64,000 nucleotides of DNA from Sphingomonas taxi (GTDB lineage: Bacteria > Pseudomonadota > Alphaproteobacteria > Sphingomonadales > Sphingomonadaceae), in assembly GCF_000764535.1 (NCBI RefSeq), contig NZ_CP009571.1, forward strand, positions 2,661,001-2,725,000. Reading direction: 5' to 3'. Every line of letters starts with the position of its first letter. Position 1 is the first letter of the stretch. The notes under the pieces are model-generated. The model did no database searches, was not told the DNA's origin, and was given only the letters and a program-made list of their open reading frames with translations. The position numbers and the translations under genes are program-made. Positions 34,695 to 44,102 of the stretch are shown here, one piece after another.

Positions 34695-36271
34695 TTCCTC
34701 GACACCACCGGTTCCAGCGTCGCCAGCACCACGTCGTTGCTGCGCATCGGCAGCCGCAGCGTATAGCCGCCGTCACGACCGACCTGAACGACGCGTGCGA
34801 TCTCCGGCCTGTCGGTGGTCAGCGCCTGCAATTCGGCGATCTGCGCCGGCGTCAGCGTCTTGGGCGAGCCCATCGCCAGATAGCGCGAATGCGCGTCGTT
34901 CTTCTGATAGCCGGTCCGGCGCACCGTCACCCGATAGCGCCCCGGCGCGAGATGCGTCAGCCGCAAGTCCGCCGCCGCCGCCGGCGTCGCGGGCAGCATT
35001 TTGGTGAAGAACGGGCGGTTGCTCAGCGTCTGCTTGGGCTGCTGCCAGTTCCACACCAGGACGTTGGTCCGCCCGCCCTCGCTCGTCGCCAGTGCCTGCG
35101 CGTCGGCGAGCGCGATCTCCGGCCCGCGCAGCGCGTGGAGATATTTGTACGCGAACCACGCCGGCTTGCGGATACCCTCGCGGTTCATCAGCCCGAAGCC
35201 GCCGTGGAACGGCGTCGGCGGCGGCCCGGCTTCCTCGAACAGGTCGCTATAGGTCCAGTAGCTCATCCCTTGCGCGATCCCGCGCGTGGCCAGCAATTTG
35301 TTCAGGATATAGGGCGCGCTGACATAGGAATCGTGCACCGGATCGCGCGGATTGTAGCTCGCGCTCCATTCGGTGAAGAACAGCGGCAGGCCGGGAAACT
35401 TCGACGCCGCGATCTCCGCGCGGACGCGGCGGACGTCGCCGACGATCGCATCGGGATTGGTCGACAGGCGATTGTCGTCCTCGCCGCGCTCGTCGAGGAA
35501 GCCGCCGTCGACGCCATAGGTATGCGTCGACACGAAATCGATCGGCACCTTGCGCGCCGCGGCATAGTCGAGCAGCTCGGGCACCCACGCCGCCCCCGCG
35601 GTTGCCGGCCCGCCGACGCGCAGGGCCGGGTCGATCGCCTTGATCGTCCGCGCGCTCGATTCGTACAGGCTGAGATAGGCCGCCTTGTCGCCCTTCTCCC
35701 AGAAGCCGGCGAGATTGGGCTCGTTCCACACCTCGAAATACCAGCTGCGCACCTCCTCGGCGCCGTAGCGCTGGCGCAGGTGGCGGACATAGGCGTCGAT
35801 CAGCCTGGCCCAGCCCTCCGCCTGCGGATGCGACGTATTGCCCTTCCAGTAGAAGATCGTCTGGTTCGAGGTCTTGAGCGCGTCCGGCGTGAAGCCAAGC
35901 TCGACGAACGGCTTGATCTTGCGCGCGAGCAAGGCGTCGTAGAGCTGGTCGATCTTCGTCCAGTCGTAGACGACCTTGCCGTCGCGCACCTTCACCGTGC
36001 CGAGCGCATCGGTGAACACGTCGTGGAAGCGTACGTAGCGGAAGCCCAGTTCGCGCACCGCGGTATCGAGCTGCGCGAGGCTGTCCGGCCGGATCAGCGT
36101 GCCCGCGAAGTCCGATCCCACCGACAGGTCGAAGGCGCGATCGATCGGCGCGGCCGCACGCGCGACATCGACGTTGATCACCCGTACCGGCTCGGACGCA
36201 GGCGCCGCGGACGCTGCCGCGGCCAGACAGAGCAGCGCACCGGCGCCGAAACGGAACGGGAGCGGAGTCAT
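34691..36271 (-). CDS. Glycoside hydrolase family 39 (beta-xylosidase-like)
   Basis: A 526-residue secreted (signal peptide MTPLPFRFGAGALLCLAAAA) GH39 enzyme. The acid/base glutamate is in WYFEVWNEPNLAGFW and the nucleophile in LPLFFTEWSASYNPRD, the pair expected in this clan-A family. After the TIM barrel a C-terminal beta-sandwich domain is present (YRVTVRRTGYQ). GH39 enzymes release xylose from xylo-oligosaccharides. The gene lies between the TonB receptor and GH74 and is coupled to GH74 by a stop/start overlap. Confidence 0.92.
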   Translation of the reverse strand: MTPLPFRFGAGALLCLAAAASAAPASEPVRVINVDVARAAAPIDRAFDLSVGSDFAGTLIRPDSLAQLDTAVRELGFRYVRFHDVFTDALGTVKVRDGKVVYDWTKIDQLYDALLARKIKPFVELGFTPDALKTSNQTIFYWKGNTSHPQAEGWARLIDAYVRHLRQRYGAEEVRSWYFEVWNEPNLAGFWEKGDKAAYLSLYESSARTIKAIDPALRVGGPATAGAAWVPELLDYAAARKVPIDFVSTHTYGVDGGFLDERGEDDNRLSTNPDAIVGDVRRVRAEIAASKFPGLPLFFTEWSASYNPRDPVHDSYVSAPYILNKLLATRGIAQGMSYWTYSDLFEEAGPPPTPFHGGFGLMNREGIRKPAWFAYKYLHALRGPEIALADAQALATSEGGRTNVLVWNWQQPKQTLSNRPFFTKMLPATPAAAADLRLTHLAPGRYRVTVRRTGYQKNDAHSRYLAMGSPKTLTPAQIAELQALTTDRPEIARVVQVGRDGGYTLRLPMRSNDVVLATLEPVVSRN

Positions 36272-36300
36272 GGCGGTCCTTCGGATCGGAGATGGCAGAC

Positions 36301-36328
36301 GCCCCGCCCGCCGGTCGGCGAGCGGGGC
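36301..36328. terminator. Intercistronic hairpin after the TonB receptor gene
   Basis: GCCCCGC arms enclose a GCCGGTCGGC centre, 10 bp downstream of the receptor stop codon (transcription on the minus strand) and before GH39. No T-run follows. It is more likely a weak attenuator or mRNA-stabilising hairpin than a full stop. Confidence 0.5.
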
Positions 36329-36337
36329 GCTGGGTTA

Positions 36338-39300
36338 CTAGAAAGCGAGGCTGATCCCGGTCGAGATGCGGCGATCGCTCTGGAACCAGCTGCGGCCGTA
36401 CAGCTTGCCGCCCGGATAGCCGCCCATCAGCGTGCGCTGCGTCGCACCGAGGATATTGGTGAACTGGACACCGAAGGAGAAATTGTCGGTGACCTTGAAC
36501 CGCGCCCCGCCGTCGACCGTGCCATAGGCATCGCCATAGACCGGCAGCGCGATCTGGATCGCCTGCCCGGTCGGTCCCGGTGTGGCGTAATAGGTATAGG
36601 TCGGGTTGGTACCGTTGCTGTTGGTCGTCTGCAGGTAGCGCGAGCGCCACGAATAAGCGACGCGGAACGACACCGCCTGCTTCTCGTAGAGCAGCGTGAC
36701 GTTGGCATTGTGCTTCGACAGGCCGATCAGCGGCGCATCGTTGCGGGTGACGCCGTTGATGTCGCGATACAGATCGCCCGGGTTCTTGCTGTCGATGAAC
36801 GTATAGTTCGCCTCGAAGCCGAGACCCGACAGCACGCCCGGCAGCATGTCGAGGAACGCACGCCCGCCGACCTCGACGCCCTTCACCGTCGCCGCCTTGG
36901 TGGCGTTGATGTAATCGGTCGCCGCCGCATTGACGTTCTCGCTGGTGCCGTCGGTGAAGACCACGGTCACCTGCCGCTGGGTCAGCGAATAGATCGGCAG
37001 ATCGGTCAGTCGCTTGTAGAACGGCGCGAGGTGGAAGGCGGTGCCCGGCCGCGCATAATATTCGAGCGAAATGTCGAAGTTGTTCGACATCGTCGGCTTC
37101 AGCAACGGATTGCCCGTATCCGCGGTGAAGTTGGTGAAGAAGTTGGGCAGACTGCTGCCGCCGTTGACGTTGCCGGGATTGCTCGTCGTCGCGACGCCGA
37201 TGCTGCCCGACGCACGCAGCGCGTTGAACGTCGGCAGATCCATGGTGATATTGTAACCGCCGCGGATCTTGATCTTCTCGTTCGGCGCATAGTCGACGTT
37301 GATCGACGGCAACCAGCGGGTGAACTCCGCCTTGCCGCCACGGGCAAGGAACGTCTGCCCCAGCGTCTGCGTCTGGCCGTTGCGGATGAAGGTATTGGCG
37401 TTCTGCTGGATGTAGCCGCTACCCTCGTTCTGGATATTGACGACGCGGACGCCGACGTTGCCCGAGATGCCGCCCTCAGGCCGGCCGAAGCGCGCCAGCG
37501 CATAGGCCGCCTTGGTGATCGTCTTGTTGTCGACCTGGTCGCCCGGCAGCACGAAACCGACCGGACGGATGCCCGACGCACCGCCGTAGCCGCTGCCGGC
37601 AGGGAGCGGACCCGCGACCGAGCAGTCGAACTGCGCGGCGGCGGGACAGAAGCCCGCCGGCGGCGATGCCACCAGCCCGGTGCGGTTGGCGACATAGCGC
37701 TTCGCCAGATCCTCGCTTGCGAACATCAGATTGCCCGGCAGCACCGTTTCGCCGCGGAAAAAGTCCTTGAACGCGTGATAGGTCGTGTCACCCGGTGCCG
37801 CATTGGCATAGGTCAGCTGCGGGTCGCCGTTCCAGCCGCGGCCCAGCGCGCTCCAATTGTAGCCGTTGCCGAGGTCGCGCTCGGTCCGCTCCGCCGCGCG
37901 CGCGCCGACCTTGATCGCCTTCAGGAAGCTGTCGTCGAACGAATATTCGGCGTCGAGATTGGCCGAGTCGAGCCGGCCCTTGTTGCGCTCGTTATGCGGC
38001 ATCGACGCCGACCAGAAATAGCTTGCCGGATTGGCGAAGCCCGCCTGCGCGGCGGCGGTCGTGGTGATCTGCGGCAGGTCGCCGGTCAGGTCCATGCCGA
38101 AACCGGTGCCGAAGCTGACGTCGCGGAAGATGTCCAGCCGGTCGTAGATCTGACGTGAGTCAACGCGCTGCAACGCGCCCTTCAGCGACAGGTGGCTGTC
38201 GGTCGGGGCATAGTTGAACGCCAGCGAATAGTCGCGGGTGCGCGTGTTGCTGTCGACGAAGCCCTTGTTGCCAGAACTGGTGATGTTGCTGGCGCTGGGG
38301 AGGAACGTATTATTGTCGCGGTTGAATAGCGAGCTGGTCTTGGTCAGTACGCCGTTGCTGTCGAAGCTGCTGCTCGCGGGATCGACCGCCAGCGTCTGCG
38401 AGCTGACCTGCGCGCCGTAGTCGCTCGACTGGCTCTTGTAGCGCGACTGGAAGAAGGTGCCGCTGAACGTCAGATCGTCGGTCGGCGCCCACTGCACCGC
38501 GCCGTAGATGCCGTAGCGGCGATACTGGAACGCCTCGTCGCCGTAGGTGAAACCGCCGGGAACGTAATAGTCCTTGCCGCTGATGTTCGTCTTGAAATAC
38601 GGCTCGGTGCGGATGAACTGCGACAGCGAGCTGAACTGGCTGTACGCCACGTCGGCGAGCACGCCGATCTTGCCGATCGGCGTGTCGAACGTCTTGGTCG
38701 CGAGCACCGAGGCGACCGGATCGGCCTTCTGCGCCATGTCGCCCATGCCGAGTTCGCCGGTCGCGGCCATGTGGAACTTGCCGTTGAAGTCGAACGGCAT
38801 CTTGGTGCGCAGGTCGATCTGCCCGCCGGTGCCGCCCTCGATCAGATCGGCCGTGGACGCCTTGTAGACGTCGACCGCGGCCATCAGCTCGGGGGTGACG
38901 TCGCTCCACAGGATCGCGCGACCGTTGTTGGCGCTGAAGATCTCGCGGCCGTTGAGGCGCGAGGCGACGCCGGTCAGGCCGCGCACCTGCACGCCCGAGC
39001 CTTGCACCGAGAAGTGATCGGGATCGCCGAGCGCCGCGAAGCGCACGATCGATACGCCGGAGACGCGCTGCAACACTTCCGTGATGCTATTGTCTGGCAA
39101 TTTGCCGGCCTCGTCGGCGACCACCGAGTCGATGATCGTCTCGCTGCGGCGCTTGCGCTCGTCGGCGGCCTGGAGCGCGGCACGACGACCGGTGACGACG
39201 ATCTCGTCGCCCGACGGCTGGTCCGCGGGTACCTGATCGGCGGTGGTCGCGGTGCTGGTGAGGTCGCCCGCGGTGGTCGCCGCCTGGCCCGTCGCCTGTG

Positions 39301-39448
39301 GGATCGCACTCGTATCCGCCTGCGCCAGCCCTTCGGCGAACGCTGGCGATGCGAGCGCAATCATGCCGAGCGCAAGGCTCGAGACACCCGCACGCAGCGC
39401 AGCGTTAAAAGCCGGACGCTTGGCGTCCGTGGTCACGATCCTGGTCAT
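36338..39448 (-). CDS. TonB-dependent receptor (carbohydrate-type, TonB-Xanth-Caul family)
   Basis: A 1036-residue outer-membrane receptor. Signal peptide ends SPAFA; a TonB-box-like element GDEIVVTGRRAALQAA precedes the plug (NSITEVLQRVSGVSIVR, VQVRGLTGVASRLNGREIFS). The large beta-barrel ends in the C-terminal motif ISTGISLAF. Receptors of this type import oligosaccharides in sphingomonads, Caulobacter and Xanthomonas. The ATG at 39448 has GAGAGG 6 bases upstream. It is the first gene of the GH39-GH74-SDR-GH15 operon and is preceded by a LacI-type operator, so it is probably substrate-induced. Confidence 0.92.
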   Translation of the reverse strand: MTRIVTTDAKRPAFNAALRAGVSSLALGMIALASPAFAEGLAQADTSAIPQATGQAATTAGDLTSTATTADQVPADQPSGDEIVVTGRRAALQAADERKRRSETIIDSVVADEAGKLPDNSITEVLQRVSGVSIVRFAALGDPDHFSVQGSGVQVRGLTGVASRLNGREIFSANNGRAILWSDVTPELMAAVDVYKASTADLIEGGTGGQIDLRTKMPFDFNGKFHMAATGELGMGDMAQKADPVASVLATKTFDTPIGKIGVLADVAYSQFSSLSQFIRTEPYFKTNISGKDYYVPGGFTYGDEAFQYRRYGIYGAVQWAPTDDLTFSGTFFQSRYKSQSSDYGAQVSSQTLAVDPASSSFDSNGVLTKTSSLFNRDNNTFLPSASNITSSGNKGFVDSNTRTRDYSLAFNYAPTDSHLSLKGALQRVDSRQIYDRLDIFRDVSFGTGFGMDLTGDLPQITTTAAAQAGFANPASYFWSASMPHNERNKGRLDSANLDAEYSFDDSFLKAIKVGARAAERTERDLGNGYNWSALGRGWNGDPQLTYANAAPGDTTYHAFKDFFRGETVLPGNLMFASEDLAKRYVANRTGLVASPPAGFCPAAAQFDCSVAGPLPAGSGYGGASGIRPVGFVLPGDQVDNKTITKAAYALARFGRPEGGISGNVGVRVVNIQNEGSGYIQQNANTFIRNGQTQTLGQTFLARGGKAEFTRWLPSINVDYAPNEKIKIRGGYNITMDLPTFNALRASGSIGVATTSNPGNVNGGSSLPNFFTNFTADTGNPLLKPTMSNNFDISLEYYARPGTAFHLAPFYKRLTDLPIYSLTQRQVTVVFTDGTSENVNAAATDYINATKAATVKGVEVGGRAFLDMLPGVLSGLGFEANYTFIDSKNPGDLYRDINGVTRNDAPLIGLSKHNANVTLLYEKQAVSFRVAYSWRSRYLQTTNSNGTNPTYTYYATPGPTGQAIQIALPVYGDAYGTVDGGARFKVTDNFSFGVQFTNILGATQRTLMGGYPGGKLYGRSWFQSDRRISTGISLAF

Positions 39449-39499
39449 CCCCATCCTCTCCGGCGCCCCACCCGGCGCAAAACTGAATCTCACGCTTTA

Positions 39500-39513
39500 T
39501 GGTAGCGCTAGCA
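39500..39513. promoter_or_regulatory. LacI-family operator resembling the XylR site
   Basis: TGGTAGCGCTAGCA is a near-palindrome centred on CGCTAG/TAGCGC. The Caulobacter XylR operator is TGGTAGCGCTAACA, so it differs by one base. It lies 52-65 bp upstream of the receptor start, just downstream of the predicted -10, where a repressor would block transcription. No lacI-type gene is in the window. Confidence 0.7.
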
Positions 39514-39516
39514 TTT

Positions 39517-39545
39517 TCATTAGTGGATTTCGATCTTAGCGGCAA
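39517..39545 (-). promoter_or_regulatory. Predicted sigma-70-type promoter of the carbohydrate operon
   Basis: On the minus strand TTGCCG (39545-39540) and TAATGA (39522-39517) are separated by 17 bases. The LacI-type operator lies 3-17 bases downstream of the -10, overlapping the expected start. Confidence 0.5.
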
Positions 39546-39623
39546 TGTCAGACTTAGAACCGTCACGAAATGGGCCCGTTATGTGACTATGATGTAACAC
39601 CTTTCATTCGCCCAACCCGGCTA

Positions 39624-39640
39624 TTGCTATTCACTTGCAA
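39624..39640. promoter_or_regulatory. Candidate Fur/Irr-like box
   Basis: TTGCTATTCACTTGCAA is an imperfect palindrome with TTGC/GCAA ends in the promoter region of the siderophore-type receptor. It resembles alphaproteobacterial Fur-type sites only loosely; the call rests mainly on the neighbouring gene. Confidence 0.35.
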
Positions 39641-39687
39641 CAGCAGCGCTGGCCGCTAAGAGGCTGGCAACGATCAGGGAGTAGAGA

Positions 39688-41844
39688 ATGACGGCGTTCA
39701 TCGCGTTGATGGCGGCAAGCGTGGTAGCGGCACCGGTGAGCGATACGGGCGCTGCCGATCCGCAGCGCAGCAGCGACGACATCATCGTCACCGGCCAGCG
39801 CAGCGAAGGCAGCGACGATTACGGCGTCAAGGCCCAGCGTACCGCGACCCGCCTGCCGCTAAGCCAGCGCGAGACGCCGCAATCGGTCAGCGTCGTCACC
39901 CGCGCGCAGATCGAGGATTTCCAGCTCAACGACGTCAACGCGTTGCTCGCGACCGTCCCTGGCGTCAACGTCTTCGCCGGCGAGACCGACCGCGTCTATT
40001 ATTCGGCGCGCGGCTTCGACATCCAGACCTTCCAGATCGACGGGATCGGCCAGCCCTTTTCGTTCGGCATCCAGACCGGGTCGATCGACACCGCGATGTA
40101 CGACCGGGTCGAGGTGGTGCGCGGCGCGCCGGGGCTGCTGTCGCCGACCGGCAACCCTTCGGCGGTGATCAACTTCATCCGCAAGCGCCCGTATCATGAG
40201 CTCAAGGTCTCGGCGAGCGCGCAATATGGCTCGTTCGACAGCAAGCGGATCGACGGCGACGTCAGCGTACCCCTCACCGCCGACGGCAGCATCCGCGCGC
40301 GTGCGGTCGGCGCGCTGCTCGACACCGACAGCTATATCGACCGTTACAGCCTGCGCCGCTGGACCGGCTATGGCATCGTCGAGGCCGATCTAGGCGCCAA
40401 CACCGTGATCAGCGCCGGTTACGGCCATCAGGACCATCAGAGCCGCGGCGCGATGTGGGGCGCGATCCCGCTCTATTATACCGATGGCTCGCGCATCGAT
40501 TTCGCGCGCTCCGCCAATTATGCGCCACGCTGGTCGGGCTGGAACGTCATCGACCGCCAGATCTTCGGCGACCTCACGCATGATTTCGGCAACGGCTGGA
40601 CCGGCAAGCTGTCGGTGCTGCGCAAGGCGACCAGCGAGAACGACACGCTCTTCTACGTCTATGGCAATCCGGTTCGCGGTGCGCCGGGCGGCATCGACCG
40701 GAGCAACCCCGCCGAGGTCAAGGGCATCCAGAGCTACCCCGGCGCCTTCAAGGGCGAGGCGCGCAACCTGACGCTCGACGCCTATATCGGTGGCCCGGTA
40801 TCGGTCGGCGGCCGGCAGCACGACGTCATGGTCGGGGTGATGCGCGGGGCCGAACGCTATCGGCAATATTCAAGCTATGATTACAGCCAGGTCGGCTTGT
40901 TCCTGCCGCTCGACACCTTCTTCGACGGCAATTTCCCGAAGACGACCTTCCCCACGCCCTACGACCTCAGTCTCGACCAGCATACGCAGCGCGAGACGGT
41001 CTATGGCCTCGTCCGCCTCAACCTCGCCGATCCGTTCAAGGTGATGCTGGGCGGTAATTACACGCATGCGACCAGCCAGGGCGTATCCTATCTGGTGCCC
41101 ACCAATTTCGATGACCGGCGCTTCCTGCCGTTCGTCGGCGCGACCTACGACCTGACGCCGACGATCAGCGCCTATGCGAGCTATGCGACGATCTTCAATC
41201 CGCAGACCGAGTTCGACGCACAGAACCGGCTGCTCGCACCGATCACCGGCGACAATCTCGAAGCGGGGCTGAAGGGCGCGTGGTTCGGCGGCCGCTTCAA
41301 CGCCAGCGCCGCGATCTTCCAGGCGCGTCAGAACAACACCGCAGAGGCCGCCGGCTTCGACACCGCGCTCGGCCGCACCATCTACCGCGGCGTCGACGCC
41401 AAGTCGCAGGGCATCGAGGTCGAGGTCGGCGGCCAGCCCGCCGCGGGCGTACAGGTGACCGGCGGCTTCACCGTGATGCGCGTGCGCGGCGAGAATGACG
41501 AACCGGTCCGCACCTTCGTGCCGCGCAACACCGGCCGCCTCAACCTGTCCTACACGCCGCAGGGCCTGAAGGCGCTCAAGCTCGGCGCGTCGGTACAATA
41601 TCAGGGGCGCTTCTATTTCGAGCCCGGCACGGTGTCGTCGACCACCGGCCAGCCGATCCGCATCACCCAAAGCAACGTCGCGACGGTCGATCTGTTCGGC
41701 CGCTACGCGCTCACCGAGAATGTCGCGATCAGCGCCAATCTGCAGAACGTCACCAACGCCAAATATCTCACCGCGCTGACCTTCGACCAGAGCCGCTACG
41801 CCGCACCGCGCGCGATCCTCGGCACGATCAGCCTGCGCTATTGA
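39688..41844 (+). CDS. TonB-dependent siderophore receptor
   Basis: A 718-residue outer-membrane receptor of the FhuE/FpvA-like type. After a signal peptide the TonB-box region SSDDIIVTGQRSEG is followed by the plug with TPQSVSVVTRAQIEDF, YYSARGFDIQTFQIDGIGQ and VEVVRGAPGLLSPTGNPSAVINFIRKRP, all typical of ferric-siderophore receptors. The barrel ends in GTISLRY. It should import ferric chelates and be iron-repressed. It is divergent from the carbohydrate receptor and shares a 239-bp promoter region. Confidence 0.92.
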   Translation: MTAFIALMAASVVAAPVSDTGAADPQRSSDDIIVTGQRSEGSDDYGVKAQRTATRLPLSQRETPQSVSVVTRAQIEDFQLNDVNALLATVPGVNVFAGETDRVYYSARGFDIQTFQIDGIGQPFSFGIQTGSIDTAMYDRVEVVRGAPGLLSPTGNPSAVINFIRKRPYHELKVSASAQYGSFDSKRIDGDVSVPLTADGSIRARAVGALLDTDSYIDRYSLRRWTGYGIVEADLGANTVISAGYGHQDHQSRGAMWGAIPLYYTDGSRIDFARSANYAPRWSGWNVIDRQIFGDLTHDFGNGWTGKLSVLRKATSENDTLFYVYGNPVRGAPGGIDRSNPAEVKGIQSYPGAFKGEARNLTLDAYIGGPVSVGGRQHDVMVGVMRGAERYRQYSSYDYSQVGLFLPLDTFFDGNFPKTTFPTPYDLSLDQHTQRETVYGLVRLNLADPFKVMLGGNYTHATSQGVSYLVPTNFDDRRFLPFVGATYDLTPTISAYASYATIFNPQTEFDAQNRLLAPITGDNLEAGLKGAWFGGRFNASAAIFQARQNNTAEAAGFDTALGRTIYRGVDAKSQGIEVEVGGQPAAGVQVTGGFTVMRVRGENDEPVRTFVPRNTGRLNLSYTPQGLKALKLGASVQYQGRFYFEPGTVSSTTGQPIRITQSNVATVDLFGRYALTENVAISANLQNVTNAKYLTALTFDQSRYAAPRAILGTISLRY

Positions 41845-41921
41845 GCGACGGGGCGCAGGCGGACGATGGCACCGCCTGCGCCCCCGGACGTTTTCCCCGG
41901 CACAGCCAAAGGAGATGTCCA

Positions 41922-42128
41922 TTGCCCGATGACAATCACGACAAGCCCGTTCTCTACATTCCCGACAGCCCCAATGTCGGTGCCGCCGATCCCGACGGCG
42001 ACCCTGACGATCCCAAGCGTGCGGCCAAGGATCAGGCGCGCGCCGACGATCTCGCCGCCAAGGTGGCGATCGGCGACGAATTGTCCGGCTATGAGAAGGT
42101 CGCCGGCCGCGGCATCGCCCGCGACTGA
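41922..42128 (+). CDS. Small acidic hypothetical protein
   Basis: A 68-residue protein (MPDDNHDKPVLYIPDSPN...) with many Asp residues and the end YEKVAGRGIARD. The start is a TTG at 41922 with AAAGGAG at 7-base spacing; no in-frame ATG fits. It follows the siderophore receptor by 77 bp and may be co-transcribed. No family recognised. Confidence 0.6.
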   Translation: MPDDNHDKPVLYIPDSPNVGAADPDGDPDDPKRAAKDQARADDLAAKVAIGDELSGYEKVAGRGIARD

Positions 42129-42135
42129 CCGTCTG

Positions 42136-42157
42136 GCGCGGCGCCTCAGCGCCGCGC
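42136..42157. terminator. Hairpin between convergent genes
   Basis: GCGCGGCGC and its complement, with a four-base loop, span the stop codon of nhaA and lie 8 bp after the small acidic gene. No T-run is present. It probably serves both convergent transcripts. Confidence 0.5.
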
Positions 42158-43309
42158 TACCCGCAACACGGTATAGCCGGCGATCCCCGACAGCAGCGAA
42201 CCGATCAGCACGCCGAGCTTCGCCTCGGTCTGCAGCAGCGGCGCGTCGGGAAAGGCGAGCAGCGTGATGAAGATACTCATCGTAAAGCCGATCCCGCACA
42301 GCAAGGCGACGCCGAAGAGCTGACCCCGCCCGGCATGCGCGGGCATGTCGGCGAGGCCGAGCCGGATCGCCAGCATCGCGCAGCCGAACACGCCGGCGAC
42401 CTTGCCGATCACCAGCCCGACCATCACCCCGAGCGTCACCGGCGCCGCCAGCGCCCCCGCGGGCAGGTCGAGCAGCGGCACCGCGGCATTGGCCAGCGCG
42501 AAAACCGGCACCACCAGAAACGCCACCGGCCGTTGCAGCGCATGTTCGAGCCGGTGCAGCGGGCTGGGATCATCCGCGTCGGACCGTCCCCGGGTGCGCC
42601 GCATCGGGATGGTCAGCGCCAGCACCACCCCCGCCAGCGTCGCATGCACGCCCGAGCGCAGCACGAACAGCCAGAGGATCACACCGATCGCCAGATAAAC
42701 CGACAGCCGCTGCACCCCGCAGCGGTTGCAGCCGACCAGCAGCGCGACCGCCACCGCCGCGCCGGCGAGGTCGGGCCACGACAGGCCGGCGGTATAGAAG
42801 ATCGCGATGATCAGCACCGCGCCGAGATCGTCGAGGATCGCCAGCGCCGCCAGGAACACGCGCAGCGACGCCGGCACGCGCGCGCCGAGCAGCGCGATGA
42901 CGCCCAGGGCGAAGGCGATGTCGGTCGCCGCCGGGATCGCCCAGCCCGACGCGGTCGGTCCGCGATTGACCGCGAGGAACAGCAAGGCGGGCACGATCAT
43001 CCCGCCTGCCGCGGCAACCCCGGGCAGCATGCGGCGCGGCCAGGTCGACAATTGCCCGTCGACCATCTCGCGCTTGATCTCCAGCCCGACGAGCAGGAAG
43101 AAGACGGTCATCACCCCGTCGTTGATCCAATGGCCGAGCGACAGCGGGCCGATGCCGGCATGCAGCAGCGTGGCATAGCCCGGCCCGAGCGGCGAATTGG
43201 CGATGGCCAGCGCGATGACCGCTGCCGCCATCAGCACCAGCCCGGCGGAGGATTGCGCGGCGAGGAAGGCCCGGATCGCGCTGGTCCGTGCACGGTTGCT
43301 GTGAGTCAT
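42146..43309 (-). CDS. nhaA: Na+/H+ antiporter NhaA
   Basis: A 387-residue inner-membrane protein with about 12 helices. It carries VGLEIKREMVDG, the family loop AIPAATDIAFALGV, and ALAILDDLGAVLIIAIFY, whose adjacent aspartates correspond to the ion-binding Asp163/Asp164 of E. coli NhaA. It exchanges Na+ for H+ and maintains pH and salt balance. ATG 43309 (MTHSNRARTSAI) gives the normal length. It is convergent with the small acidic gene. Confidence 0.95.
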   Translation of the reverse strand: MTHSNRARTSAIRAFLAAQSSAGLVLMAAAVIALAIANSPLGPGYATLLHAGIGPLSLGHWINDGVMTVFFLLVGLEIKREMVDGQLSTWPRRMLPGVAAAGGMIVPALLFLAVNRGPTASGWAIPAATDIAFALGVIALLGARVPASLRVFLAALAILDDLGAVLIIAIFYTAGLSWPDLAGAAVAVALLVGCNRCGVQRLSVYLAIGVILWLFVLRSGVHATLAGVVLALTIPMRRTRGRSDADDPSPLHRLEHALQRPVAFLVVPVFALANAAVPLLDLPAGALAAPVTLGVMVGLVIGKVAGVFGCAMLAIRLGLADMPAHAGRGQLFGVALLCGIGFTMSIFITLLAFPDAPLLQTEAKLGVLIGSLLSGIAGYTVLRVARR

Positions 43310-43508
43310 GCGATCATCGTCCGGATACGGGCGGCAGGCCCGCCCGACGCAAAACCCTGCCTGCTTCTTGCCCGGCCCGCCGCCGGCACCAAGCCGAATG
43401 TGACGATGATGAGGTGGAAGTTCCGATGCCGTGGCACCGGGAGGCCGAAGTGGCTCTATCCGATCCCTCTGGGGTGGAGGAATGCTGCCGGATAGAGCCA
43501 AATCAGGA

Positions 43509-43583
43509 TGGTGGGCGTGGCAAGGATTGAACTTGCGACCCCTGCGATGTCAACACAGTGCTCTACCACTGAGCTACACGCCC
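43509..43583 (-). tRNA. tRNA-Val (anticodon GAC)
   Basis: Read on the minus strand from 43583: acceptor stem GGGCGTG, D-arm GCTCAGTGGTAGAGC, anticodon stem CTGTG/CGCAG around loop TTGACAT with anticodon GAC, T-arm GGTTCAA-type (GTTCAATCC), and acceptor 3' strand with an encoded CCA. All arms pair. Confidence 0.95.
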
Positions 43584-43628
43584 GCCGGAGGTGCGCCATT
43601 AGCCGGGCTTTTCCGGCCTGGCAAGCGG

Positions 43629-44006
43629 TCAATTCAATCCGGTGGCACTTCCCGTCTCGAAAACGCGATCGACCTCGGCGACGAGGTCGCGCAGGTGGAA
43701 CGGCTTGGACAGCACGCGCGCGTTGGGCATCTCGCGCCCCGCCTTCAGCGTCACCGCGGCGAAGCCGGTGATGAACATCACGCGCAGCCCCGGCACCAGC
43801 TCGGCGGCGCGGCGGGCGAGTTCGATGCCGTCCATCTCGGGCATGACGATATCGGTCAGCAGCAGGTCGAACGATTCGCTCTCCAGCAACGGGATCGCCG
43901 CCGTGCCGCGGTCCACCGCCGCCACCGCATAGCCGGCGCGCTCCAGCGCGCGGGTGAGATATTCGCGCATGACTTGATCGTCTTCGGCCAGCAGGATTCG
44001 GATCAT
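43629..44006 (-). CDS. cpdR: Single-domain response regulator CpdR
   Basis: A 125-residue receiver-only response regulator. It begins MIRILLAEDDQVMREYLTRA (acidic pair in AEDD), has the phosphoacceptor Asp in LLLTDIVMPEMDG, the Thr in MFITGFAAV and the Lys in LSKPFHLRDL. The wording of these motifs is that of CpdR, the ClpXP adaptor that controls CtrA-pathway proteolysis in the alphaproteobacterial cell cycle. A start 6 codons upstream (44024) is possible. It is divergent from the N-formylglutamate amidohydrolase gene. Confidence 0.9.
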   Translation of the reverse strand: MIRILLAEDDQVMREYLTRALERAGYAVAAVDRGTAAIPLLESESFDLLLTDIVMPEMDGIELARRAAELVPGLRVMFITGFAAVTLKAGREMPNARVLSKPFHLRDLVAEVDRVFETGSATGLN

Positions 44007-44102
44007 CGCCTTGTCGGTCTCCATTCGCGCGCCGTCCTATGATCCGCAGTTGTGAAGATTTCCAGCGCGCCGAACGCGGGAACGCGGTAGGACGTGCCAT
44101 AG

